Shown one piece after another: positions 6,256 to 12,795 of a stretch of DNA of 12,795 nucleotides. Position 1 is the first letter of the stretch, and each line of letters opens with the position of its first letter. Under the pieces are notes generated by a model. The model worked only from the letters and a program-made list of their open reading frames with translations. It was not told the origin of the DNA and did no database searches. The position numbers were made by a program, and so were the translations under genes. Location of the stretch: the NCBI GenBank assembly GCA_018333845.1, contig JAGXSK010000143.1:1-12795 (forward strand). The letters are read 5' to 3'. This stretch comes from Clostridia bacterium (GTDB taxonomy: Bacteria; Bacillota; DSM-16504; Desulfitibacterales; Desulfitibacteraceae).

Positions 6256-8226
6256 ATGCTAAAAGCTGTTGGTATTGATACTGGTGGAACTTATACTGAT
6301 GGAGTATTAATAAATATAGAGACTCAAGAAGTATTAAAGAAAGCTAAGGCTAGAACGACGAAAGAAAACTTAACCATAGGAATACAAGAATGTTTAGACA
6401 AGTTGAATTTACAAGCCTCAGATAATATTGCAATGGTGGCTTTGTCAACAACCTTAGCTACCAATGCAATCGTTGAAGAAAAGGGCGGCGACGTAGGAGC
6501 TGTATTAATTGGGCATGAGCCTATAAAAAGGCTGCCAACCACTAATTATTGTGTTGTTGCAGGTGGTCATGACCTAAATGGGATTTCTCAACAGGAATTG
6601 GATGAAGAAGAAGTTATTAAAGGACTTCAGAATTTTAAGAATAAGGTAGATTCAATAGCTATATCAGGATATTTCAGTATACGTAATCCTATTCATGAAA
6701 TAAGAGTAAAGGAAATGGTTAAGGAACTATTAGGAATTCCAGTAGTATGTGCCCATGAACTAACAACAGCTCTAGGGTTTCAAGAAAGAACTACAACAGC
6801 TATACTTAATGCCAGATTGCTGCCTATCATTGAAGAACTAATAAAATCCGTTAAGGGTGTTCTTAAAAAAAATAAAATAGGGGCACCCCTTATGATAGTT
6901 AAAAGTGATGGGAGTTTAGCAGTTGAAAAAATAGCCATGGAAAGACCCATTGAAACTATTTTATCGGGACCAGCAGCAAGTATAATAGGCTCCTCCCAAC
7001 TTGCAAAAAGGAAAAATGCAATAATACTAGATATGGGTGGAACTACTACTGATATTGCTGTAATTAAAAATGGTGAGCCTAAACTAAACATGGAAGGAGC
7101 AAGTGTTGGTGGTTGGTTGACAAGGGTGAAGGCGGCTGAAATATATACTTATGGAATAGGCGGAGATAGCCTTATCCAGGTAATGCCAAAACAAAAGGAG
7201 GTACTAATTGGCCCTAAAAGAGTATATCCCATATGTTATATTGCTCAAAAACATCCCCACTTAATTAAAGAACTGAAACAATGTAAAGCCATGTATCATA
7301 ATTTTTTCCCAAATCAAGCTACAGATTGTTTCTTATTCCTTAAAGATTTAAATTCAAATAAAAACAATATAACAGACATAGAACAACAGCTTTTGACCCT
7401 AGTTAAAAAAGAACCCCATTCAATATATTATTTGGCAAGAGAGTTAGCCATGGAACCTAGTAATTTGCCTTATCGAAGACTAGCTGACCTAGGTGTTATT
7501 GGACATATATCTGTCACCCCAACAGATATACTGCATGCAGCGGGTGAGTTAGATGTTTGGAATAAAGAGGCAGCATCAGCTGCAGTCAATCTTCTAGCTA
7601 AACAAATTAATGTAAATGAAGAACGATTTATTGAAATAGCCACAGAGGGAATTGTGAACAAATTAATCATAAGTTTATTACAAGCTTTAATTTATAGTGA
7701 GGGTAAGGATAATAGAATTATTGATATTGCTAATAGCGATATTTTTGTCAATAAGATACTTAAAAAGGATAAGACCAATATTTTTAAATGCTGTTTAGAG
7801 ATACCTGATTCTCTTGTAGCAATAGGTGCTCCAGTAAACTCTTGGCTGCCAAAGGTCAGTGGTAAGATTAAGGCAAACCTGGTTATACCATCTCATTTTG
7901 AAGTAGCAAATGCAGTTGGTGCTGCGGTTGGTAAGATTATAGAGAAGGTTGAAGTATTGATTAGGCCAAATAGAAATGAAAGAGGGTTTAGCCTGCACTT
8001 CCCATGGGAATATCTAAGCTTTATTGACTATGAAGAGGCAGTTGAACACGGTATTAAATATGCTACCAAATATATAAATGAAAAATCAAATAGAATTGGA
8101 TGTGAACTACATATCAGTGTTGATAGGTACGATAGTTATACTAAAGTTATAAAGGAAGATGATTTGTTTTTGGAAACAAGAATAACCATTACTGGGGTGG
8201 GAAGTCCTATCTGGAGAAATAGTTAA
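6256..8226 (+). CDS. Hydantoinase/oxoprolinase-family ATPase (HyuA-like)
   Basis: A 656-residue protein of the actin-fold hydantoinaseA/5-oxoprolinase family. The N-terminal phosphate-binding motif GIDTGGTYTD is at 6-15, STTLATNAIVE at 64-74, VKSDGS at 215-220, LSGPAAS at 236-242, the second phosphate motif DMGGTTTDIAVI at 259-270, and GIGGDS at 300-305. Residues of about 390-450 look like a winged-helix insertion (IYYLARELAMEPS, then RRLADLGVIG) followed by TPTDILHAAGELDVW. This marks a sub-type distinct from true N-methylhydantoinases, whose partner subunit HyuB is absent here. Members hydrolyse ATP either to open lactams or, in some anaerobes, in settings tied to corrinoid proteins; the DUF1638 neighbour favours the latter. 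ATG has AGGTG upstream. Enzymatic role is inferred, family assignment is firm. Confidence 0.85.
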   Translation: MLKAVGIDTGGTYTDGVLINIETQEVLKKAKARTTKENLTIGIQECLDKLNLQASDNIAMVALSTTLATNAIVEEKGGDVGAVLIGHEPIKRLPTTNYCVVAGGHDLNGISQQELDEEEVIKGLQNFKNKVDSIAISGYFSIRNPIHEIRVKEMVKELLGIPVVCAHELTTALGFQERTTTAILNARLLPIIEELIKSVKGVLKKNKIGAPLMIVKSDGSLAVEKIAMERPIETILSGPAASIIGSSQLAKRKNAIILDMGGTTTDIAVIKNGEPKLNMEGASVGGWLTRVKAAEIYTYGIGGDSLIQVMPKQKEVLIGPKRVYPICYIAQKHPHLIKELKQCKAMYHNFFPNQATDCFLFLKDLNSNKNNITDIEQQLLTLVKKEPHSIYYLARELAMEPSNLPYRRLADLGVIGHISVTPTDILHAAGELDVWNKEAASAAVNLLAKQINVNEERFIEIATEGIVNKLIISLLQALIYSEGKDNRIIDIANSDIFVNKILKKDKTNIFKCCLEIPDSLVAIGAPVNSWLPKVSGKIKANLVIPSHFEVANAVGAAVGKIIEKVEVLIRPNRNERGFSLHFPWEYLSFIDYEEAVEHGIKYATKYINEKSNRIGCELHISVDRYDSYTKVIKEDDLFLETRITITGVGSPIWRNS

Positions 8227-8270
8227 AAAATTGCTTTATATACTTTTAATTACATAAAGGATGGTGACTT

Positions 8271-8926
8271 ATGAGTAAAAGCAAGATTATAGCATGCAGA
8301 ACACTCGAAGATGAGATAACTTCTATTCTACCTAAAAGTATCCATTGTGAATTTTTAGAATACGCCCTTCATAATACACCCGATGTTCTAAAAAAGGAGT
8401 TGGCTGGCAAAGTAAAAGAAGCAACTAATTATGATATTGTGCTTATGGGATATGGTCTATGTTCAAATGGTACAGCAGGCTTGGGTTCGGTTAATCAGAC
8501 ACTTGTTATTCCAAAGGTACATGATTGTATAAGTCTGTTGTTAGGGTCACGCGAAAAATATAAAGTGGAGTTCGATAAACATCCTGCCACTTATTATCTA
8601 AGTGTAGGTTGGATCAAGCAAAAGGGGGACCCTTTATCAAGCTTTCTTAGGTACTGCGAAAGATATGGGGAAGAGAATGCTAAATGGGTAATATCTCAGC
8701 AGTATGCTAATTACCAAAGGGTAGCTTATATTCATACAGTAGAACAATAGAACAATCTGATGATTATGTGCAATATAGTAAAGAGGTTGCAGATTTCCTT
8801 AACGTACAATTTATGGAGATTGAAGGTTCTTTAGATATTTTCAAAAAGCTTTTTAATGGTGAGTGGGATAGTGACTTTGTCGTTATCCCCCCTGGACAAA
8901 TTATATCTCAAAGATTATTTTTGTAA
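8271..8926 (+). pseudogene. DUF1638-family protein, frameshifted by an 8-bp tandem duplication
   Basis: The frame from the ATG at 8271 (good AAAGGATGG ribosome binding site) reads 159 residues and stops at TAG 8748-8750. The stop is created by an exact tandem duplication of AGAACAAT (8741-8748 and 8749-8756). Removing one copy restores one frame through to TAA at 8924-8926, giving 215 residues, a plausible full DUF1638 length. The restored tail includes VADFLNVQFMEIEGS and a DFVVIPPGQI ending typical of the family. Conserved features in the first part are GYGLCSNG (about 60-67) and HDC (84-86), whose Cys and His residues suggest metal or cofactor binding. The family has no proven function; I know it from methanogens and anaerobic bacteria near cobalamin-dependent methyltransferases. 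The truncated protein lacks about 56 C-terminal residues. A sequencing or assembly error is the alternative to a real mutation. Confidence 0.8.
8741..8756 (+). repeat. 8-bp tandem duplication (AGAACAAT x2)
   Basis: Two exact adjacent copies of AGAACAAT lie within the DUF1638 gene. One copy is in frame with the rest of the protein; the second shifts the frame and creates the premature TAG. It is consistent with replication slippage. Confidence 0.9.
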
Positions 8927-8942
8927 TTCCATAGGTAGAATT

Positions 8943-9092
8943 GTGCTGATTATGGTGATGGAGATGCTAAGGGCTTTCAGGATGAGGTTGCAGGATTACT
9001 GTCTTTACTTGAAGAAGCCATTTCTAAAGAAATTAATGGAGGATCCTTTGAGGCGGGTGGCGGTGTGATAAAATTCACCAGCTAAAAACCGC
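8943..9092 (+). pseudogene. Cytochrome c gene fragment (5'-truncated and internally deleted)
   Basis: This fragment copies the segment that encodes residues 231-276 of the cytochrome at 2460-3470, then skips 192 bp to rejoin after the original stop codon. In the ancestral frame it ends IKFTS and TAA. It has no start, signal peptide or haem site, because all five CXXCH motifs lie upstream of the copied part, so no cytochrome can be made from it. Bases match the parent exactly apart from a 3-bp deletion in the Asp-rich loop and one extra A. The near identity, including synonymous sites, indicates a recent origin or ongoing gene conversion. It begins 16 bp after the restored stop of the DUF1638 gene. 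Confidence 0.92.
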
Positions 9093-9126
9093 AACAGGAG
9101 AGACATCAAGGCCTCTCCTGTTTTTT
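9093..9126 (+). terminator. Duplicated rho-independent terminator
   Basis: Identical to the hairpin and T-run at 3495-3528. It now ends transcription of the TetR/hydantoinase/DUF1638 operon. It lies between two convergent operons: on the minus strand the stem is followed by GCGGTTTTT, so it may also stop transcripts from the feo operon. Confidence 0.85.
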
Positions 9127-9160
9127 CTGGTTTTAAATATTTTCTAATTCTTACTTGAAG

Positions 9161-10318
9161 TTAATTAAAAAAATTTTTTGTCAGCAGGATGATAAATTCC
9201 CCGGCTAAAAAGGGATCAAACTGGGTTCCCTTTCCCTTTTCCAACTCAGTTAATATTTGTTCCTGTGACAGCCTGCTCCGGTATGCCCGGTCACTATTCA
9301 TGGCATCCCAGGCATCCACAATACTAACTATTCTGGCGGCAAAAGGAATTTTCTCACCTTTCAGCCCATTTGGATAGCCACGGCCATCAAATCGTTCATG
9401 ATGATATTTAATAATATCCAGAACAATATTATCCAGCTCCATTGGCGCTAATATTCTTACTCCTTTTACCGGATGTTCTTTCACAACGTCAAATTCCCCA
9501 TTATTTAATGAGGTCGGTTTATTAAGAATGCTGTCCGGTACTCCTATTTTCCCTATATCGTGTAAGAGAGCTCCATAGTGAAGCTTTTCAACAATATCGC
9601 CTGGCAAACCCATGGCTTTAGAAAACTCTACTGTAATTTTGGCTACTCGCTGGGAATGATTTTGGGTATAGATATCTTTTGCATCAATAGCAGAAATCAA
9701 ACTGGCAATTGTTTTAATATATATCTCTTTTTTACCCTGCTCTATTTTCAGTCTAGTATTATCTAATAACAAGGCTGCCTGGTGAGCAAATAAGGTTAAA
9801 TGCTTTAAATCTTTTGAAGAATAAATACTAGGATGGTTATGTCCTGCTTCATGACGATGCATTACCACTGCATAACCAATAACATTATTATCAGCGGTTA
9901 ATAAGGGAACATTGATCAGTGAAATCAACTTATTATCCAATTTGGCAAAATATTCAAAGAGGGAGTTGTTTTGTGTTATTTCTACAATTTTATGTAATTC
10001 CTCATTTGTTAGCAATTGACTTAGCCTGCTAAGAGCTTCTACTAAAGCATCGGAAATTTCGCCATTTACCTCGACTATCTTTAATTGACTTATGTTCTGA
10101 TCTGCTATATACAGGCAGCCGGCTTCACTGCCGGTGATATCCATTGCCAGCTGCAAAATGCTTTTAATCGTAGTCTCCAGGTCATGTCCTTTAATTAAGA
10201 TATTGGTCATTTTAACCAAAAAAGACTGTTCCTGCAATTTATTGTTTAATAGCGTAATTTGCCTGTGCAGATGCTCTATCTCTTGTTGCTCAAATGCAGC
10301 CTGTAAAATGGTAACCAT
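9161..10318 (-). CDS. GAF-HD-GYP protein, predicted cyclic-di-GMP phosphodiesterase
   Basis: A 385-residue cytoplasmic protein. Residues 8-35 form a short coiled coil, about 40-190 a GAF-type sensor domain, and 200-380 an HD-GYP domain. Key metal and substrate residues are present: NHS with His221, LLHDIGKIGVP with the HD pair at 253-254, KEHP with His282, HHERFDGRGYP at 306-316 (including the GYP signature), and VDAWDAMNSDRAYR near 335-347. HD-GYP enzymes hydrolyse c-di-GMP, and sometimes 3'3'-cGAMP, at an Fe- or Mn-containing centre. The ATG at 10318 is only six bases after the stop of the FeoB-associated gene and has GGGG immediately upstream, so translation probably depends on coupling. 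It is the last gene of the feo operon, suggesting an iron-linked signal. The GAF ligand is unknown. Confidence 0.9.
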   Translation of the reverse strand: MVTILQAAFEQQEIEHLHRQITLLNNKLQEQSFLVKMTNILIKGHDLETTIKSILQLAMDITGSEAGCLYIADQNISQLKIVEVNGEISDALVEALSRLSQLLTNEELHKIVEITQNNSLFEYFAKLDNKLISLINVPLLTADNNVIGYAVVMHRHEAGHNHPSIYSSKDLKHLTLFAHQAALLLDNTRLKIEQGKKEIYIKTIASLISAIDAKDIYTQNHSQRVAKITVEFSKAMGLPGDIVEKLHYGALLHDIGKIGVPDSILNKPTSLNNGEFDVVKEHPVKGVRILAPMELDNIVLDIIKYHHERFDGRGYPNGLKGEKIPFAARIVSIVDAWDAMNSDRAYRSRLSQEQILTELEKGKGTQFDPFLAGEFIILLTKNFFN

Positions 10319-10324
10319 CCCCTG

Positions 10325-10513
10325 TTACTTTTTTTCTTTACATTGACAATCCCCGGCACCAGTGCATGAGTGATTACTATTTCCATGACGCAAATTGCTG
10401 CTGCAACTACAACCGCATCCACTGCCGGAAACACTTTTTTTAACGTGCCTCATTATTATAAAAACACTATAAATGAATAACCCTGCTATTATTATCCCGC
10501 TAATGAAATTCAT
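10325..10513 (-). CDS. FeoB-associated Cys-rich membrane protein
   Basis: A 62-residue protein with one N-terminal membrane segment (about residues 4-20, ISGIIIAGLFIYSVFII). A basic stretch (RHVKK) and a small Cys-rich tail follow, with cysteines at 33, 35, 37, 50, 56 and 58 (GCGCSCS and CQC clusters). This is the layout of the FeoB-associated family found next to FeoB in Firmicutes, thought to assist iron transport or bind iron at the cytoplasmic face; the function is not proven. I chose the ATG at 10513 rather than the one at 10558 because GGAGGT lies nine bases before it and the hydrophobic segment starts at once. The gene follows feoB after 94 bp and is nearly contiguous with the HD-GYP gene. 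Confidence 0.85.
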   Translation of the reverse strand: MNFISGIIIAGLFIYSVFIIMRHVKKSVSGSGCGCSCSSNLRHGNSNHSCTGAGDCQCKEKK

Positions 10514-10607
10514 CCAGTTACCTCCATGAAATATAAAATTAGCTAAAGCCAAGGGCATACTCTGTTGACAAAACCATTTTTTAAAACTACCTGGCTTTTA
10601 TCACAGT

Positions 10608-12644
10608 TTAAAAATTTACCAGCAGTCCAGCCTGATATATTAAAAAGGCAACAACCCAGGCCAGCACGAACTGGACGGCCATGGCAAAAATTGTCCACTT
10701 ATAAGAACCCGTTTCCCTTTTGATAGTAGCTAATGTAGCAATGCATGGAGTATACAAGAGCACAAATACCATAAAACTGTAAGCAGACAGAGGTGTAAAG
10801 AAAGAACTTATTACGCTATGAAAATAAACTTCTTGACTGGAAGCAGCTAGATCGCCTATCCCATAAATGACAGCCATAGTAGTGATTACAACTTCTTTAG
10901 CTAAAAATCCGCTTAAAATTGCCACAGCAGCCTGCCAGCTATCAAATCCTAAAGGAGCGAAAACCGGAGCCACTATTTTACCGATACTTGCCAGAAAGCT
11001 GTCCTCCAACTGGCTGCTTCCTGCCAAGGAAAAGTTGGATAACCACCAAATTATTACTGACATGCCGAAAATAATTGTTCCTGCTTTTATTAAAAATATT
11101 TTTCCTCTATCCCACATGCGCAATAGTATTGTTGTCAACGTTGGGATCCGATAGGGGGGGAGTTCCAGAATAAATGGCACATAATCACTTTTAAAAGTCG
11201 TTAGCTTTAAGATTAATCCCAATCCAACAGCCACAGCAATCCCAAGTAAGTACAAGGAAAAGATTATACCACTTTCCCGCGTGGGGAAAAATACCGTCAC
11301 AAAAACCAGATAAACCGGCAGCCTGGCGCTGCAGGACATGAATGGGGTTAAAAGAATTGTCACTTTCCGGTCATTTTCATTTTCTAATGTTCTGGCAGTC
11401 ATTATTGCCGGAACAGAGCAGCCAAATCCTAATAGCATTGGAATAAATGCTTTACCATTTAGGCCAATCCGCCGCATCACTCGATCCATGATAAACGCAG
11501 CCCTGGCCATATAACCACTGTCTTCCAAAAAAGCAATAAAAAAGAATAAAATAAATATTTGGGGCACAAATATTAAGACACTGCCTACACCCCCAATAAT
11601 TCCTTCCGAAACTATCGAAATCAACATGGGGGATAACTGCCATTTATTTAATAACTGGGTAACACTAGGAATAAAGCTGGTAACAAATAAATCATCAATT
11701 AGACCTACCAGTGGATTTCCAGCCAAGTCAAAGGTCAGCAAAAAAACTATCCACATTAACAAAAGAAATATGGGAATACCTAAAACCCGATTGAGTACTA
11801 CTCTATCAATTTTATCCGTTAAAGTAAGATGCTCCTCTGTTGTTTTGACTACTGCTTCCTCTATTAAGTTAGCTATAAGTTTGTACCTGTTTTCTACTAT
11901 TTCAGACAGCAGGCTGCCTTCCAGGTTAATATCATTTAATTTTTGTAAAACAGAACTATAATTTATTTCTTTCAGCTTATCCAGAATAATATTGTCACCT
12001 TCAAGAAGCCTTATCGCCAGCCAACGCTTTTGACAATCCTTGACTAAATCAGGATAACTATCTAATTCATGGATAATAGTTTCAATTTTTTCTTCAATGT
12101 GCTGGTCATAATTCAGCTGTAGTTTTTCTTTGTTTTCATTCCTTTTTGCTGTTGGGACAACAGCCTTGCTCATCAAGTCTTCAATTCCTATTCCTTTGAT
12201 AGCTACGATAGGTATAACCGGTACGCCTAATTTTTTTTCCAGTTCAGCTATATCTATTACTATACCCTGTTTTTGAGCAACGTCAATCATATTGAGTGCT
12301 ATTATCATTGGTTTGTTGAGTTCTAACAACTGCATCGTCAAATAGAGATTACGCTCAATATTTGACGCATCTACCACATTGATCAAAATATCCGGGCTCT
12401 CTTTAGTAATAAAATCTCTAGTTACAACTTCTTCCATGGAGTAGGATGACAAACTGTATATTCCTGGCAAATCCACTACCTTTACTGTTATATTTTTATC
12501 CTTCAAACTATGTAAACCATACTTTTTTTCTATGGTAACCCCAGGCCAATTAGCCACATGTTGTCTGGCCCCCGTCAAGCTATTAAAAAGAACAGATTTG
12601 CCTACATTAGGATTACCAGCAAGAGCAACAGTAAGAGAATTCAT
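10608..12644 (-). CDS. feoB: Ferrous iron transport protein B (GTP-dependent Fe2+ transporter)
   Basis: A 678-residue FeoB. The N-terminal G domain has G1 GNPNVGKS at 10-17, switch Thr37 (GVT), G3 DLPG at 58-61 and G4 NMID at 118-121, followed by the helical GDI-like region to about 270. The C-terminal membrane domain starts near 285 with multiple helices and contains the two family gate motifs, GFGCSVPAIMTART (around 400) and CSARLPVY (around 435). FeoB imports ferrous iron through the cytoplasmic membrane under anaerobic or acidic conditions. The ATG at 12644 overlaps the feoA stop codon by ATGA and is preceded by GGGAGAGG, indicating translational coupling. Length is within the usual range, with no truncation. 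Iron-responsive control is likely in the family, but the operon promoter lies outside the window. Confidence 0.97.
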   Translation of the reverse strand: MNSLTVALAGNPNVGKSVLFNSLTGARQHVANWPGVTIEKKYGLHSLKDKNITVKVVDLPGIYSLSSYSMEEVVTRDFITKESPDILINVVDASNIERNLYLTMQLLELNKPMIIALNMIDVAQKQGIVIDIAELEKKLGVPVIPIVAIKGIGIEDLMSKAVVPTAKRNENKEKLQLNYDQHIEEKIETIIHELDSYPDLVKDCQKRWLAIRLLEGDNIILDKLKEINYSSVLQKLNDINLEGSLLSEIVENRYKLIANLIEEAVVKTTEEHLTLTDKIDRVVLNRVLGIPIFLLLMWIVFLLTFDLAGNPLVGLIDDLFVTSFIPSVTQLLNKWQLSPMLISIVSEGIIGGVGSVLIFVPQIFILFFFIAFLEDSGYMARAAFIMDRVMRRIGLNGKAFIPMLLGFGCSVPAIMTARTLENENDRKVTILLTPFMSCSARLPVYLVFVTVFFPTRESGIIFSLYLLGIAVAVGLGLILKLTTFKSDYVPFILELPPYRIPTLTTILLRMWDRGKIFLIKAGTIIFGMSVIIWWLSNFSLAGSSQLEDSFLASIGKIVAPVFAPLGFDSWQAAVAILSGFLAKEVVITTMAVIYGIGDLAASSQEVYFHSVISSFFTPLSAYSFMVFVLLYTPCIATLATIKRETGSYKWTIFAMAVQFVLAWVVAFLIYQAGLLVNF

Positions 12645-12795
12645 GTTATGATCCTCTCCCGTTCCATGACTAGAATCTGGCTAGCTTCTTTTTTACGCAA
12701 TGACAATAAATATCCCCTGACCTTGATTTCAATAGGATCGCCCAATGGAGCAATTTTTTCCACTTTTACAGAGGTGCCTGGAGTAACACCCATGG
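12641..12795 (-). CDS. feoA: FeoA (SH3-like ferrous iron transport accessory protein), C-terminal part
   Basis: Only the last 50 codons or so are in the window; the 5' end lies beyond the right edge. The reading frame shows MGVTPGTSVKVEKIAPLGDP, then IKVRGYLLSLRKKEA, matching the conserved C-terminal two-thirds of FeoA, a small SH3-like cytoplasmic protein that interacts with FeoB. The methionine near the edge corresponds to the Leu/Met of the internal ELG[IV]TPG motif and is probably not the start. The stop TGA (12641-12643) overlaps the feoB ATG, a typical coupled feoAB arrangement. Confidence 0.9.
   Translation of the reverse strand, partial: MGVTPGTSVKVEKIAPLGDPIEIKVRGYLLSLRKKEASQILVMERERIIT

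Larger units (their letters stand above)
8943..9137 (+). repeat. Direct repeat copy 2: degraded 3' end of cytochrome gene plus terminator
   Basis: Same orientation as 3151-3539. Relative to copy 1 it lacks 3161-3163 and 192 bp between two AAAATT hexamers (3281-3286 and 3473-3478), and has one extra A before the terminator. Similarity stops at GGTTTTAAA; the sequence beyond differs from that following copy 1. Confidence 0.95.

Noticed and set aside
3540..8942. Insertion sequence or integrase-bearing mobile element
   Set aside because: No transposase, recombinase or terminal inverted repeats are visible; only the long cytochrome direct repeats mark the edges.
8856..9068. Open frame of about 70 codons across the junction between the DUF1638 gene and the cytochrome fragment
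   Set aside because: It is out of frame with both parents and lies over the decayed DUF1638 tail and the duplicated cytochrome segment; it is a chance frame.
10514..10558. Longer N-terminus for the FeoB-associated protein, starting at the ATG at 10558
   Set aside because: No ribosome binding site precedes it, whereas GGAGGT is well placed before the ATG at 10513 and the family pattern begins there.

Overview
The window looks like chromosomal DNA from a low-GC, anaerobic, Gram-positive-type bacterium (Firmicutes, Clostridia-like). The support is AT-rich intergenic DNA, strong AGGAGG-type ribosome binding sites, TTG and GTG starts, a FeoA/FeoB ferrous-iron system, a multihaem c-type cytochrome lipoprotein, and a hydantoinase-like ATPase next to a DUF1638 protein, a pairing I associate with corrinoid-dependent metabolism in anaerobes. 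I cannot name the genus from sequence alone.

Layout. (1) 1-1568, minus strand: tRNA 2-selenouridine synthase (mnmH, TTG start), followed 38 bp later by a truncated homocysteine S-methyltransferase-domain gene (GTG start) that runs off the left edge. (2) 1686-2254, minus: cyclophilin-type peptidyl-prolyl isomerase with its own promoter and terminator. (3) 2460-3528, plus: five-haem cytochrome c lipoprotein with a strong terminator. (4) 3540-5372, minus: a 55-residue membrane mini-protein and two unrecognised exported proteins (276 and 80 aa), with a possible structured RNA between the last two. (5) 5573-8926, plus: promoter with overlapping operator, TetR regulator, hydantoinase/oxoprolinase-like ATPase, and a DUF1638 gene broken by an exact 8-bp tandem duplication. 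(6) 8943-9137: a second, 5'-truncated and internally deleted copy of the cytochrome gene 3' end with its terminator. (7) 9161-12795, minus: feoA (partial), feoB, a Cys-rich FeoB-associated membrane peptide and a GAF/HD-GYP protein, spaced as one operon.

The most informative structure is the pair of same-orientation cytochrome 3'-end copies (3151-3539 and 8943-9137). They bracket about 5.4 kb that carries the exported proteins and the TetR/hydantoinase/DUF1638 operon. One copy is a full gene and the other lacks the 5' end. This is the arrangement expected if the 5.4-kb block entered by a single crossover (or comparable duplication) at the end of the cytochrome gene. The ancestral order would then be cytochrome, terminator, HD-GYP gene. 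The far copy has since lost 192 bp between 6-bp microhomologies, and the last operon gene carries a frameshift, so the block appears to be decaying. No transposase or integrase is visible.

Functionally, the right end is ferrous-iron uptake coupled in one operon to a predicted cyclic-di-GMP phosphodiesterase. The left end touches selenium/sulfur and methyl-group chemistry. The middle block looks like a leftover of a regulated anaerobic, possibly corrinoid-linked, catabolic operon without its catalytic methyltransferases. I found no CRISPR array, tRNA, rRNA or insertion sequence.
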